Positions 18,670-27,123 of a stretch of 56,794 bases of DNA are shown here, piece by piece (position 1 is the first letter of the stretch; every line of letters begins with the position of its first letter). The stretch spans positions 1 to 56,794 of the IMG/VR virus record IMGVR_UViG_3300032308_002493; one strand, written 5' to 3'. This DNA is from a virus. Both the position numbers and the translations under genes were made by a program. Below the pieces are notes generated by a model. That model was not told the origin of the DNA. It ran no database searches and saw nothing but the letters and a program-made list of their open reading frames with translations.

Positions 18670-19134
18670 ATGTCAGCAATCTCTTTCCCACTTTTGACGG
18701 TCCCCATGACCCGAGAGCTTGTGGTCGGATCACACCCGGTGAAAGTCTTCAAAGCACTCAACGGTGCAGAATACCCTGTGCTCCAGGGCGATCGAATGAC
18801 TGACGCCCGGATCGATGCCGGCTGGCCGTCCCTGGCGGATGAGGAAGCATGGATGGCGAATTATGCATGGGAGCAGAGTTACTCAGGCGTGTTGAACGTG
18901 CAGTTGCCCCCAGGCCTGTTGCAAGGCATTGAGCTGGATGGCCAGGTGTTCCCTGGCTATTTGCATTGGACTATTGCCGAGATGCCAAAAATCAAAAGCA
19001 CCTACCCAGGCCGCAGCAGCCTGGCTTTGACAATGCGAGGTCGGTTGCTCGGGGTAACGGTGGATGATGCCACCAGCGATCTAATGGCCATTGGGCTGGT
19101 GGCCGGACTGGCCCAGACCCTTGGCCGTCGCTAA
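18670..19134 (+). CDS. Tail protein, unknown
   Basis: A 154-residue protein starting five bases after the tip gene. Patterned like a mostly-beta minor tail component (SYSGVLNVQLPPGLLQGIEL, SSLALTMRGRLLGV). It ends with a helical stretch (DLMAIGLVAGLAQTLGRR). No recognised motif; virion role inferred from position. Confidence 0.55.
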   Translation: MSAISFPLLTVPMTRELVVGSHPVKVFKALNGAEYPVLQGDRMTDARIDAGWPSLADEEAWMANYAWEQSYSGVLNVQLPPGLLQGIELDGQVFPGYLHWTIAEMPKIKSTYPGRSSLALTMRGRLLGVTVDDATSDLMAIGLVAGLAQTLGRR

Positions 19135-19197
19135 GGCTGGCGATCGCGTTGGAGACCGCTGCGTAATGCCTAGCATGGCGCAGCGGTGGCGCAGGCA

Positions 19198-19593
19198 ATG
19201 GCAATTATCCAAGGCTTTGATGGTGGCCTGAAATTAAACAACGTCACTGTGGCAACAGCCATTGATTGGATCGTCAACATTGCTAGAGATAAAATAGAAA
19301 CAACACCTGCAAACGCCTACGACAAAGAGTATTCTCAGCAGCATCGCAGCGCCACAGGGGCCGCAACAATTCTTTATAACCCAAGCAACGCTATTACTGC
19401 GCAGCTATTTAGCCGCATACTAGACAACAACCCCTTGCCTGACAGGTTTAATTTTGTGCTACACAGTGCCACCGGACACTCATACGTGGCCGATTGCTTT
19501 ATTGATTCAATTGCCGTTCCTAGGGCCGCAAAAGATTTGATGGCCGTTTCAATTGGTTTTACCGTTCAGGGCCGCATGGCATTGGTGAATTGA
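19198..19593 (+). CDS. Tail-tube-like protein, unknown
   Basis: A 131-residue protein; an in-frame GTG at 19186 would add four residues. It is beta-rich, with IIQGFDGGLKLNNVTVATAI at the start and ISIGFTVQGR-like sequence at the end (AVSIGFTVQGRMALVN), reminiscent of small tail tube or baseplate-tube proteins. It may be a second tube-like or tip component. Confidence in function is low. Confidence 0.5.
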   Translation: MAIIQGFDGGLKLNNVTVATAIDWIVNIARDKIETTPANAYDKEYSQQHRSATGAATILYNPSNAITAQLFSRILDNNPLPDRFNFVLHSATGHSYVADCFIDSIAVPRAAKDLMAVSIGFTVQGRMALVN

Positions 19594-19630
19594 TTGCAGT
19601 TCTATTAGCCTGGTTTGATTGGTAGCTGCC

Positions 19631-19903
19631 ATGCTGGGTAACCGTTCCCATAGCCCCCCCGTCGGCGCAACCGCCCCGTGGCCAAAAACGTTGCTGCTGG
19701 CGATCGTGGCGCCAGCAGTCCTTGCCATGGGCGGCTGGGTGATACAGGTGCAGGTTGACTATGCTCGCGTTGACGCCAAAACCACCCAGATGCAAGCCGC
19801 GATTGGGGAAATCAAGCAGGAAATCAAGGACAGGGCAATGAGCGCTGATGTTCAATCCCAGGCACTGGAGACCCGGGTGCGGCAGCTGGAGCAGCGGCCA
19901 TGA
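19631..19903 (+). CDS. Membrane-anchored coiled-coil protein (spanin or holin-associated candidate)
   Basis: A 90-residue protein (an upstream TTG at 19619 is possible) with one membrane segment (LLLAIVAPAVLAMGGWVIQV) followed by a helical, charged tail with heptad-like spacing (IGEIKQEIKDRAMSADVQSQALETRVRQLEQ). That topology fits an inner-membrane spanin subunit or a holin partner. It overlaps the next, also membrane, gene by four bases, which supports a lysis pair. No outer-membrane lipoprotein partner was found. Confidence 0.5.
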   Translation: MLGNRSHSPPVGATAPWPKTLLLAIVAPAVLAMGGWVIQVQVDYARVDAKTTQMQAAIGEIKQEIKDRAMSADVQSQALETRVRQLEQRP

Positions 19904-20154
19904 TCCAACAGATCCTTGGCGGCATCACAGTTGGCCAGCTGGCCGCGGCGGTATTTGGCTTGACACTGATTGCCCGCTGTGAGTTAGGCCCTCAGCCGCC
20001 TGGGGGCTGGATTGTTTGCTGGCTAGCGGGTGGGTTGGTAGCTAAGGTGCCGGGCCTGGCGCAAGCTGCGCAGCAGATTGGCTACCTAAAAGGCTACAAT
20101 ACCTACAATCCAAGCCTAAAGGAACCGCAGACAACCGACCGCCCCGTGAGCTAG
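19900..20154 (+). CDS. Small membrane protein, holin candidate
   Basis: An 84-residue protein with two hydrophobic stretches (TVGQLAAAVFGLTLIARC and WIVCWLAGGLVAKVPGLA) and a polar C-terminal tail. Length and topology are compatible with a class II holin, coupled to the coiled-coil membrane gene before it. The endolysin candidate lies at 23990-24865 on the other strand, so linkage to lysis is not direct. Confidence 0.5.
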   Translation: MIQQILGGITVGQLAAAVFGLTLIARCELGPQPPGGWIVCWLAGGLVAKVPGLAQAAQQIGYLKGYNTYNPSLKEPQTTDRPVS

Positions 20155-20157
20155 GCC

Positions 20158-20502
20158 GTGAGCAGCATTACCGCGTTCCGATACGATTTTCGGCCAATCA
20201 AGAAGGGGTTTGATTTTGGCTGGGAGTTTTACTGGTATGACAGCGAAGGATCATCGCTAAACCTTGCCGGGTCCATTATCAGCTGCGTAGTGTGGGACCG
20301 AAAAAAAACAAACGTTTTAGCTACGCTGGCAACGCAATACATTAGCCAGATGCCGGGCCACACCAGCCACGGACTAACAAATGAGCAAACCTCCATACTG
20401 GATGGAGCATTGCCCTACGAGTTGCGGTTGCAGGAGCCTGACGGCGCATTGCATTGCTACATGGATGGCCTAATGCCGTTTGTCGATTTTTCACCTCCAT
20501 GA
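20158..20502 (+). CDS. Baseplate/fibre-adaptor-like protein
   Basis: A 114-residue protein starting with GTG 20158. The pattern FDFGWEFYWYDSEGSSLNLA, later PYELRLQEPDG, resembles a small beta protein common ahead of tail fibre genes in phages (beginning 'D-x-G-x2-F-x-W'). It overlaps the next gene by four bases. Role as an adaptor for the fibre is inferred. Confidence 0.5.
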   Translation: MSSITAFRYDFRPIKKGFDFGWEFYWYDSEGSSLNLAGSIISCVVWDRKKTNVLATLATQYISQMPGHTSHGLTNEQTSILDGALPYELRLQEPDGALHCYMDGLMPFVDFSPP

Positions 20503-20654
20503 TTGGCCCTGTTGTCCCCACTGCTGTACAGGTGATCGAGGCATCAACGACGCCACTGGTGCTGAATTTGATTGTTCCAGGTAAGCAGGGGCCGCCAGGC
20601 ATGGGGAATATAGCCCTCACCGTAGGCCTCATCGTTGCCCTGGGCCGCCGCTAA
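20499..20654 (+). CDS. Small fibre-adaptor protein with collagen-like turn
   Basis: A 51-residue protein starting at ATG 20499, overlapping the previous stop as ATGA. It contains VPGKQGPPGMGN, a short collagen-like Gly-x-x turn, then a hydrophobic stretch (IALTVGLIVALGRR). Too short for a firm function. Its place between adaptor and fibre suggests a tail-fibre connector. Confidence 0.5.
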   Translation: MIGPVVPTAVQVIEASTTPLVLNLIVPGKQGPPGMGNIALTVGLIVALGRR

Positions 20655-20662
20655 TTTCTAAC

Positions 20663-22351
20663 ATGATTATCACTTCAACTGGCTACACGTTCAACCCAGC
20701 CAACAAAACGGTTACATTCAACACAAGCACGGGGCAGCCTCTGCCGCCTTCGCTGGAGTCTATTCTTACGATTGCAAATTGCAGCAGTTCAAACAGCAAA
20801 GGCGAGCGGCTGTTGTATCAGCCGCAGGCCGGGGATGATCTCAGCGGCAGCTGGAATAGTGCCACATCTACGCTTACCCTGGCGGTCAATTGCGCAGGGA
20901 TGCAAAGCAGCGATCGGCTGCAAATCCTGTTTGAAGACCAAGCAGCCTTGAAGGTTAATGTAGTTGCTGCAAGCGCTGGGATTGGCGGTTCTGCCACGTC
21001 TACCAGCGAGTTGCAAGCGGCGGGCAACCAATTACTGACGTCAATTGATAGCCGAGTAGGCACCACCGGCAGCGGAGCTCCTGCTTTGCCGACTGACGCC
21101 AGCGGTTTGACAGGGCTGGTGCAGGTGTTTTATCAGGCGCTGTTGGATAGGCTGCCGGCGACACTGAGCGGCGGCCGGCTGCAGGTGGCGCCGTCTTTGG
21201 CGGCTGATGCCGCCACGGCCACCAATCAGAATATTATTAACAATTGCCTGGGCACCACTAATAGTTTGCTTTCTGAGGTAAGTAGTGATCTCTCAGACTT
21301 AAATAACTTTGTTAGTAACCCGGTAGAATGTGGCTCTAGTGAGGGACTTTTAATGCCTGAAGGGTCTAGTCCGGACCCACTTAACCCTTATGGAGCTGCG
21401 CTACAAACTACCCTGCGGGATCCAATCCAGCTTGATCAATCTGTACCAGCTGTGATTGGCGGTATAGATCCCACTGGAGCAGCACAACGCGCCCGAGTAG
21501 GACGTGACGGTGGTTTACAGCTCACGGACGGACCTACGTTCACCGGTACTACTGCTGTTGCAAACAGCAGCCCAACGGGTTGGATTGATACGACAGGGTA
21601 TCAATCTATAGTTGTGACATTTAATGCTAGTTTTTCAGGTGGTTCAGGTGTTCTAAGGTTTCACACTACTAATGATATTAGCGCTTCAACTAACACTTTA
21701 ACTAACGCTAGCGGTTGGCCTACTACGGGAGCTCCAACGCCTGCTGCCAGCTTGTCTGGTGCATCTGCAGGTACGACTTGGGTATTTCCTGTAACAGCTA
21801 AATGGTTCAGGCTTGCAATCGGAACGCTCACGTCAGGATCTGTATCTGTAACTGTAACCTTGCGTGCCGCTCCTGCTGTATTTATACCTCTTGCGTTAGC
21901 CGTTGGTGGTGTTGATTTTAGTGCAACAAACCGCACGCTAATAACCGACACTGTTGGCTATCAAGCCATGGTTGGGGCACTACCTGTAGGTTTTCAGGTA
22001 GGGACGTTCAACGTCAACTACGGCAGGTTCACCCAAGCCTTAACCTCACAAACCGCAGCCCAGTCCAACCCTGCGCCATTGATGATAGGAGGCATCGACA
22101 GCGCAAACGTGGCACGGGCTGCGCTGACTGATAGCCAAGGTGCTATGATGGTAACGCCATCATCTTCTACGCAAGCAGCTCAATCACAAGATGAGCTGTT
22201 GTATCAGATCCTTGCTACACTAAGAACGCAATGTCACTATCTGTACGAAATAATGACAGATAGTACAGGAAGGTCTGCTAGTGATGAACCCGATACACTA
22301 ATTGGGGAATACATGAACCAGGCCAACCAGTTTAAAAATTTCACCAATTAA
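20663..22351 (+). CDS. Tail fibre / receptor-binding protein candidate
   Basis: A 562-residue Ser/Thr/Gly-rich protein, low in charge and beta-prone, in the fibre position. An N-terminal domain (residues ~1-100) is probably the attachment part. The middle has a helical region with NQNIINNCLGTTNSLLSEVS, and the C-terminal part contains paired-sheet sequence (WFRLAIGTLTSGSVSVTVTL). It ends with a helix (DELLYQILATLRTQCHYLYEI). From about 21240 the base composition turns more AT-rich, with many T-ending codons, unlike the upstream tail genes, suggesting acquisition from another phage. Confidence 0.55.
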   Translation: MIITSTGYTFNPANKTVTFNTSTGQPLPPSLESILTIANCSSSNSKGERLLYQPQAGDDLSGSWNSATSTLTLAVNCAGMQSSDRLQILFEDQAALKVNVVAASAGIGGSATSTSELQAAGNQLLTSIDSRVGTTGSGAPALPTDASGLTGLVQVFYQALLDRLPATLSGGRLQVAPSLAADAATATNQNIINNCLGTTNSLLSEVSSDLSDLNNFVSNPVECGSSEGLLMPEGSSPDPLNPYGAALQTTLRDPIQLDQSVPAVIGGIDPTGAAQRARVGRDGGLQLTDGPTFTGTTAVANSSPTGWIDTTGYQSIVVTFNASFSGGSGVLRFHTTNDISASTNTLTNASGWPTTGAPTPAASLSGASAGTTWVFPVTAKWFRLAIGTLTSGSVSVTVTLRAAPAVFIPLALAVGGVDFSATNRTLITDTVGYQAMVGALPVGFQVGTFNVNYGRFTQALTSQTAAQSNPAPLMIGGIDSANVARAALTDSQGAMMVTPSSSTQAAQSQDELLYQILATLRTQCHYLYEIMTDSTGRSASDEPDTLIGEYMNQANQFKNFTN

Positions 22352-22366
22352 TTTAGGAGTTTTTCA

Positions 22367-23008
22367 ATGATTATTCAAGGTCAAGCTGGTGCTTTGCCAT
22401 CATCTCGTCAGTCCGCAGGAACACCGAACGCTCCGGCTGGAACGTTTGGTGAAATCCTCGACTCCAGACTCAATCCCAACTACTACCAGCTAGTCAAAAG
22501 CGGGCGTGTGTTTCAGGTTGGCGCTGCAGCCGCCAACCCCACCGCTTTTTCAGGGGGGGCTGCAGGTACTCCGCTGATTGGATTGTATAATCCAGTCAGT
22601 AGTGGTGTTGATTTAGTTATGCTTCAAGCTCGTTTGGGTATCAGGACTACTGGTACTGCGGCAGCTAACCTGGACTTCGCCTTTTTTGGTGTAAACCAAG
22701 GTGGTGTTGTTGTTACCGGTACACAAACTGCTTCCCGTAACCTTTACTCACTAGCTGCAACGGGCGGTGCAGGTTATGCAATGGTCAACGTTGCAAACAC
22801 TGCGGCGTTGGCTTCTGCTCTTCTTGCCCCTGTATTCACACTAGGTGCCGTAGGTGCTACAGCTGCGCCTATTGGCGGTGTGTTTGTAGATGACATTCAA
22901 GGTTCTGTTATCGTGCCTCCGGGTGCTTACCTTGCGTTAGGTGCTACGGCTGCTTTGACTGGTGGCTCCCTTGATGTTTCACTGATGTGGGCTGAAATAC
23001 CTGCATGA
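22367..23008 (+). CDS. Fibre-associated or surface protein, unknown
   Basis: A 213-residue Ala/Gly-rich protein without charge clusters, last in the structural operon, with a good ribosome site (AGGAG) upstream of ATG 22367. Sequence such as PASRNLYSLAATGGAGYAM is replaced here by TASRNLYSLAATGGAGYAM, and SVIVPPGAYLALGATAAL follows, patterned like capsid or fibre decoration proteins of marine phages. The AT-leaning composition matches the end of the preceding gene, so the two probably arrived together. Confidence 0.5.
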   Translation: MIIQGQAGALPSSRQSAGTPNAPAGTFGEILDSRLNPNYYQLVKSGRVFQVGAAAANPTAFSGGAAGTPLIGLYNPVSSGVDLVMLQARLGIRTTGTAAANLDFAFFGVNQGGVVVTGTQTASRNLYSLAATGGAGYAMVNVANTAALASALLAPVFTLGAVGATAAPIGGVFVDDIQGSVIVPPGAYLALGATAALTGGSLDVSLMWAEIPA

Positions 23009-23035
23009 TTTAGGTACTTAACACTTCAGTCGGGA

Positions 23036-23065
23036 AGCCTTAGGGTTGCTAACCTAGGGCTTTTT
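23036..23065 (+). terminator. Terminator of the structural operon
   Basis: AGCCTTAGG (23036-23044), an 8-base loop and CCTAGGGCT (23053-23061) form a 9-bp stem with one G-T pair, followed by five T residues. It closes the operon that starts at 745. Confidence 0.85.
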
Positions 23066-23104
23066 GCTTAAAGCACAGTCAAGCCTCGTCAAAGGTACAG
23101 TATC

Positions 23105-23425
23105 ATGAGCGCAATTCAACAACTAACTTCTGCTAGCCAGAACAAACAAGCTGCCCTCACAGTTTTGTCAATGGTTGGTAGTCAGCACGCAGCGTTGCTG
23201 AAGGCATGGCAGGATGCTATGGATGTGATTTGGGATTCGCCTGATCCAGCAGGTATTATTGCTGAATTGGGTAATCGTGCGGCAGCGTTGTTTGAGATTT
23301 CGGCTCAAACTTGTGTATTTTTAGAGTCAATCGAACCAGGTTGCAATTTGGACCGGCGTTTAAAAATATGGCCTCATACTATTCACTCAGACGGCTCAAT
23401 TACTGTGGTACCTCCTCCACGCTGA
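23105..23425 (+). CDS. Small helical protein, unknown; paralogue decays downstream
   Basis: A 106-residue, mostly helical protein (NKQAALTVLSMVGSQHAALL) ending with a short beta/proline tail (SITVVPPPR). A second, broken copy lies at 23587-23948, so a related pair once existed. It follows the operon terminator, so it probably has its own promoter. Possibly fibre-associated; function not recognised. Confidence 0.5.
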   Translation: MSAIQQLTSASQNKQAALTVLSMVGSQHAALLKAWQDAMDVIWDSPDPAGIIAELGNRAAALFEISAQTCVFLESIEPGCNLDRRLKIWPHTIHSDGSITVVPPPR

Positions 23426-23471
23426 TTGGTTTATCAAAGTGCTACTATAAACCAAGGGTTAGCCTTATTTT

Positions 23472-23585
23472 ATGCTTAGCGTTACCGTTCCCAATGCTAG
23501 CACCCATGCTATTCAGGGAATTGTGATCACCGCTGGGACTGGCGGCACTACAAGCCTGAATTATGTACTTCTGAAAGGTTTTTAA
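23472..23585 (+). CDS. 37-residue small protein, unknown
   Basis: ATG 23472 to TAA 23585. The peptide (MLSVTVPNASTHAIQGIVIT and onward, ending LNYVLLKGF) is hydrophobic and Thr/Gly-rich. It lies between the intact and broken copies of the small helical gene, with stop and next ATG one base apart, which suggests an operon. Too short to classify. Confidence 0.3.
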   Translation: MLSVTVPNASTHAIQGIVITAGTGGTTSLNYVLLKGF

Positions 23586-23586
23586 C

Positions 23587-23948
23587 ATGAACACGATCCA
23601 ACGCCTGGCCATCAATGCCCACGCAAGAAACATGGCACTAGAAGTGCAGAACATAGCACTTACTTCGCTGGGTTCCATGTTAAGTGCATGGCAAACGGGA
23701 ATGGATAAGATTTGACGTAGCGGCGACCCTGCAGCAACGGTTGCGGAGTTAGGAAATACAGCGGCGGAAATGTTTGCGCTGTCAAATGACTTATGTATTT
23801 TGCTGGAAAATACAGTCCAGGTTGTACTTCTGAACGAATGCAGCTGATGGCCCCTTGGCAGGTCGAGTTACATTTTGATGGCACGGCCACTATTGTTCAA
23901 TTGCCTGAACCGGAGCCTGATCCAGGCAACGGTGAGCCAGCGGGCTGA
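23587..23948 (+). pseudogene. Decayed paralogue of the 23105-23425 gene
   Basis: The reading frame from ATG 23587 resembles the intact neighbour over its whole length: GSMLSAWQTGMDKI matches AALLKAWQDAMDVI, AELGNTAAEMFALS matches AELGNRAAALFEIS, and SPGCTSERMQ matches EPGCNLDRRL. It carries an in-frame TGA where the neighbour has Trp (the codon after DKI) and a one-base frame change near 23805-23815. After that change the protein ends in a Pro/Glu-rich tail (LPEPEPDPGNGEPAG). Two independent lesions argue for a pseudogene rather than recoding. Confidence 0.6.
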
Positions 23949-23989
23949 CAATCAAGCAGCAAAAAAGTCTGCAGTAGCTTTTGCTGGCA

Positions 23990-24865
23990 TCAATAATCCC
24001 AGACAGCCGCAGGCTGGCGGCCAGCACCAGGCACAAAACCGCCGCCGCCTCGGGTGTCAAGGTGAATGAATCCCTTGTTACGGCCATCGCCAAGGCCGCC
24101 AGTCCACCGCCCATAGATCCAGCTGTAAAATTCGTCCAGCGATCGATCAATGGGGTAAACGTCCATTGCGCAGCCGGCCCGCACCAGGGCCTCGGCGGCG
24201 GCGGCGCAGTCGGCCACCTGGCGGTTGATCGGCTCAGGGCGGTAGAAGCTGGTAACCCCCAACGGGCCGCCCCAGGCCCTGCGCACCGCATCAAACTGGC
24301 GGGCCGTATTCAGCAGCCGGCCAATGTCCCCACTGTTGGCCGGGGGGCGACGGCGCAGATCAAACTGCAGCACCTCCCCCACCGTCAGGTAGAAACCCAC
24401 CAGGGCGCTGAAATCGCTCCAATCAATTGGCCAGCCAAGAACCCCAAGCCCCTGCGGCGCTGAAAACGCTCCAGGTGATGCCGTTGGCAGCTTCTGAAAC
24501 CCCTGCCAATGGGGCTGCCAGATGATCCAGGTGCCAGCACCGGCAGCCAGCTCCACCTCCACATGGGCGGTGTGAGGCAGCTCAGTGACGGCCACCACGC
24601 CAAAACGCTGCCCGCTGGCCACGGCCAACTTCTGCCCGGTTGGCAGCTCATCGGCGGGGGCCGCAAGTTTCTTGAGCCAGGTATCAGCCGTGGCTGTGAT
24701 GGTCAAGAACGGCTTAGCCGCCCCTGAAGCCAGGGCCGGGGCCAGTCCCTGGCTCTCGCCCTGATTCACAGCCGGCTCATTGGTACTGTGTCCGGCCTGG
24801 GTCTGGTCTTCCGCCGCGCTGGGGCGCGGTGCCTGGGGGGCATTGGCCGGGGGGCGTTTGCTCAT
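23990..24865 (-). CDS. Endolysin: M15-family peptidase with SH3-like domain
   Basis: A 291-residue protein. A disordered Pro/Ala/Gln-rich N-terminus (residues 1-50) is followed by an SH3-like wall-binding domain (about 52-115) and a C-terminal M15_3-type peptidase domain: TSFYRPEPINRQV, GCAMDVYPI, RWTGGLGDGRNKGFIHLDTR. It should cut peptidoglycan cross-bridges. The aspartate in AMD and the histidine in IHLD are present, but the first zinc-binding histidine (SxHxxG position) appears replaced (EALVRAG). Divergent from the structural operon; downstream of the minus cluster from 28098. Confidence 0.7.
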   Translation of the reverse strand: MSKRPPANAPQAPRPSAAEDQTQAGHSTNEPAVNQGESQGLAPALASGAAKPFLTITATADTWLKKLAAPADELPTGQKLAVASGQRFGVVAVTELPHTAHVEVELAAGAGTWIIWQPHWQGFQKLPTASPGAFSAPQGLGVLGWPIDWSDFSALVGFYLTVGEVLQFDLRRRPPANSGDIGRLLNTARQFDAVRRAWGGPLGVTSFYRPEPINRQVADCAAAAEALVRAGCAMDVYPIDRSLDEFYSWIYGRWTGGLGDGRNKGFIHLDTRGGGGFVPGAGRQPAAVWDY

Positions 24866-24913
24866 GAATGCGGGCTGCAGCGATCAGCCAGTCTGGAGAC
24901 AACGCCCCGCGAA

Positions 24914-24933
24914 AGTCCCGCACTTAGGACACT
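24914..24933. promoter_or_regulatory. Conserved dyad motif, copy 1
   Basis: AGTCCCGCACTTAGGACACT, an imperfect inverted repeat between the minus genes at 24969 and 24865. Eighteen bases (TCCCGCACTTrGGACACT) recur at 44864-44881, again just after a minus-strand stop. Its outer bases share AGTGTCC/GGACACT with the replication iterons. Confidence 0.45.
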
Positions 24934-24968
24934 GGCGGTGGCTGCATGGGGCCTGGACGGTCGCGGCT

Positions 24969-25760
24969 TCAATCCTCAAACTCGAACGCCGTGGTGACCA
25001 TCTCGCCATCAGGTCGGCTGGTGAACTCCTCTGCATAAAAAATTGCCCCCGTTTGGTCCCTGTAAACAATTGAGGTGATTTGATTTAGCTTGGTTGGGTC
25101 CTTATAAAAGAAATAGCGCTTATGCCACCTGCGCTGCCTGCCGCCAGGCGTTACCACCTTCGCGCTGGCTATTCGGTCATGGATAGGAGGCCCAGCGTAA
25201 TCCCCGGCGTTGAATATCGGGTGCGTCAAGACCAGGTTTGGCCCTTGGCCGCGCCATTTGGCTTGCAGCTGCCCCAATTGGGTAAGCACTTCTGTATTTG
25301 CCGGTGGCGGGGTCTGGTCAATCGGCCGCTGATCGCAAAGACGCAGGGACCCCACCGGCAGTTGCAGCGTCACCAGGGCCTCTCCATCGGTTCCCTGAAC
25401 CAGCTCTGGCCTGGCCAGCTCCAGGTAGCAGCAGCGTTGCAGCTGCCCCAGCGAGACGGGGTGGACGGGCATTCCCTCATCAGTCAACATAACGCCAAAG
25501 ATCACCTTGGCATTGGCTGGTAAAACGATCTGGATGGTTGTAGTATTAAACGAATCCCAGACCTGAAACTCTTGGCCATATCTGCGGATATGAATACCTG
25601 AGTAAAGGGCCTCAGAAAATAAATGCGGGGGCAGCTCTACATCTCCTCTGTCAAATGGCGGTTCGTCAAGCCGGTCAGCATTTTTGGATGCCGCAAGGCG
25701 ACCTCTCACGGTCAGCTGCAGGGGCCTAGCCACAAATTCATCAATCCAGGAGCGATTCAT
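24969..25760 (-). CDS. Unknown protein of the minus-strand cluster
   Basis: A 263-residue mixed alpha/beta protein with no motif I recognise. It has a hydrophobic core stretch (TIQIVLPANAKVIFGVMLTD) and a beta/charged C-terminus (NQITSIVYRDQTGAIFYAEE). It is coupled to the upstream nuclease gene by a four-base overlap at 25757-25760. Being between an endolysin and a nuclease gives no clear functional hint. Confidence 0.55.
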   Translation of the reverse strand: MNRSWIDEFVARPLQLTVRGRLAASKNADRLDEPPFDRGDVELPPHLFSEALYSGIHIRRYGQEFQVWDSFNTTTIQIVLPANAKVIFGVMLTDEGMPVHPVSLGQLQRCCYLELARPELVQGTDGEALVTLQLPVGSLRLCDQRPIDQTPPPANTEVLTQLGQLQAKWRGQGPNLVLTHPIFNAGDYAGPPIHDRIASAKVVTPGGRQRRWHKRYFFYKDPTKLNQITSIVYRDQTGAIFYAEEFTSRPDGEMVTTAFEFED

Positions 25761-26194
25761 TGGGAGCGATCCAAAATCAGTTGGCGAAGCTTGGGAAGCC
25801 AGATGCGCTCACCGTTGCCGTGCAGCAGCATTCCAGCGGTAATAGCAAGACAAGCCCAACCCGATAGCTGAGCTGTGAAATTTTTGATGGCATCACGCTC
25901 AATGCCAGGGCCGGTGCTATGGCCACCAACCACAAAAGTGGCGCCCTGGATTTCAACGCAGACCCGGGCCGCCGGCCATGCAAAATCCCCCCGGAAGGGT
26001 ACGGCCCTGGTGACCAGCCCCAGGGCCTTCTTTTCGCGAGCCCAGTCCTGCCAGCCAGGCACCACGTAATTCCGCTCGAAGGGCAAATCGGCGCAATCAC
26101 GCAGCCATTTGCCGACAAAGGCGTTTTCCAGCGGGCTGCTCTGCGTTGGCCGATTGGCCGCAACCGGTTTGCGGCGATAAATGCGGGTGCTCAT
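25757..26194 (-). CDS. PD-(D/E)XK-type nuclease candidate
   Basis: A 145-residue protein starting at ATG 26194 (TAATG overlap with the upstream gene). It shows a DUF559/VSR-like order: RGDFAWPAARVCVEIQG with the likely aspartate and glutamate, then GGHSTGPGIERDAIKN and FTAQLSGWACLAITAGML. Such small PD-(D/E)XK proteins act as nicking or resolving nucleases. Next to an ERF-like annealing protein upstream in the same cluster, a role in recombination is reasonable. Metal ligands are inferred from pattern only. Confidence 0.5.
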   Translation of the reverse strand: MSTRIYRRKPVAANRPTQSSPLENAFVGKWLRDCADLPFERNYVVPGWQDWAREKKALGLVTRAVPFRGDFAWPAARVCVEIQGATFVVGGHSTGPGIERDAIKNFTAQLSGWACLAITAGMLLHGNGERIWLPKLRQLILDRSQ

Positions 26195-26661
26195 TAATGA
26201 GTCCGGCTTTCTTCCGGTAGCTCCAGGCTGAGCAGCAGCTGGTGAGTGGCGGCCAGCTGCTGCTCCAGCGCTTGCACTCGCTCCAGGGCTTCCCGCAACG
26301 GTGCACCATGTACCTGGCTGGCCAAGGCCCATATCTGGCATGCGATCCACAGGTTCTCCATGTCCAGGGTGTGGCGTGGCAGCAAAAACAAGTCCTCTGC
26401 GGCTTCCACCACCTCTACGGCCTGGTCAAGGTTGAACGCCTGACCATTGATCTCTACCCATTCCCCGTAGGCCCCATTGGGCCATTCCGCAGGGCGCTGC
26501 AGCCTCACCAAGGTGCCATCGGCCCGCAGGCCCATTGATCCGCAACGGGCAATCAACAGCAGCGGCGCATGGCCGGCTTCCGCATCGGCGGCATCGGGCA
26601 GGAGGCAGCCGGCGGCATCGTGGAAAAAGGCCGCGGCCCTGTTGTCAAGTTGCACTTCCAT
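26194..26661 (-). CDS. Unknown protein of the recombination cluster
   Basis: A 155-residue protein with a folded N-terminal part and a leucine-rich helical C-terminus (LREALERVQALEQQLAATHQ), probably a coiled coil. The start overlaps the upstream gene by 17 bases. No recognised motif. Confidence 0.5.
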   Translation of the reverse strand: MEVQLDNRAAAFFHDAAGCLLPDAADAEAGHAPLLLIARCGSMGLRADGTLVRLQRPAEWPNGAYGEWVEINGQAFNLDQAVEVVEAAEDLFLLPRHTLDMENLWIACQIWALASQVHGAPLREALERVQALEQQLAATHQLLLSLELPEESRTH

Positions 26662-26941
26662 GGGATGGATTCAGGTAACGGAGTTGAACATTGAGGCCAA
26701 AATCCCTGACCAGAGTTGAATGCAGCTCTTGCCAGTCATGATCGCCAGGGGCAAAAAAGAGCTGCCAGCAATGGCCATCCAACGACCAGGACAGCCGCAG
26801 GGCGGCATTGCCTGCGAGGTATGGGGTGGTCATGGCCATCTGGATTAGGAATGAACCGCCAAACCAAGGCTGGCCTAGCAAATGGTTGGGTCTTACGACC
26901 GGTGCGCAGGTGTTGCCTTGCAGCCGCCCCTCAAGCCCCAC
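26645..26941 (-). CDS. Small protein of the recombination cluster, unknown
   Basis: A 98-residue protein with aromatic-rich sequence (LSWSLDGHCWQLFFAPGDHD). It is separated from the ERF-like gene by 183 bases in which I see no gene. No family assigned. Confidence 0.45.
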   Translation of the reverse strand: MGLEGRLQGNTCAPVVRPNHLLGQPWFGGSFLIQMAMTTPYLAGNAALRLSWSLDGHCWQLFFAPGDHDWQELHSTLVRDFGLNVQLRYLNPSHGSAT

Positions 26942-27123
26942 GCAGGGTTGGCGTCAACGGCTGTCCTCGCTGGGACCGCCCAAGCATGAGTCAGAGGCTT
27001 GGCTCACCCAGAGGCCCTGCCGTAGATTCCCTCGCTGGGTTTGACGGCGGCCACCACCTAAGCCGGGCAGTGGAGAGCATGGGGACGGAGGTTCACCTGG
27101 AGTTTTGCCGGTCTGCCCAGGTG

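Noticed and set aside
23587-23720. UGA recoding (readthrough) in the second small gene
   Set aside because: A second lesion (frameshift) in the same gene makes decay the simpler explanation.
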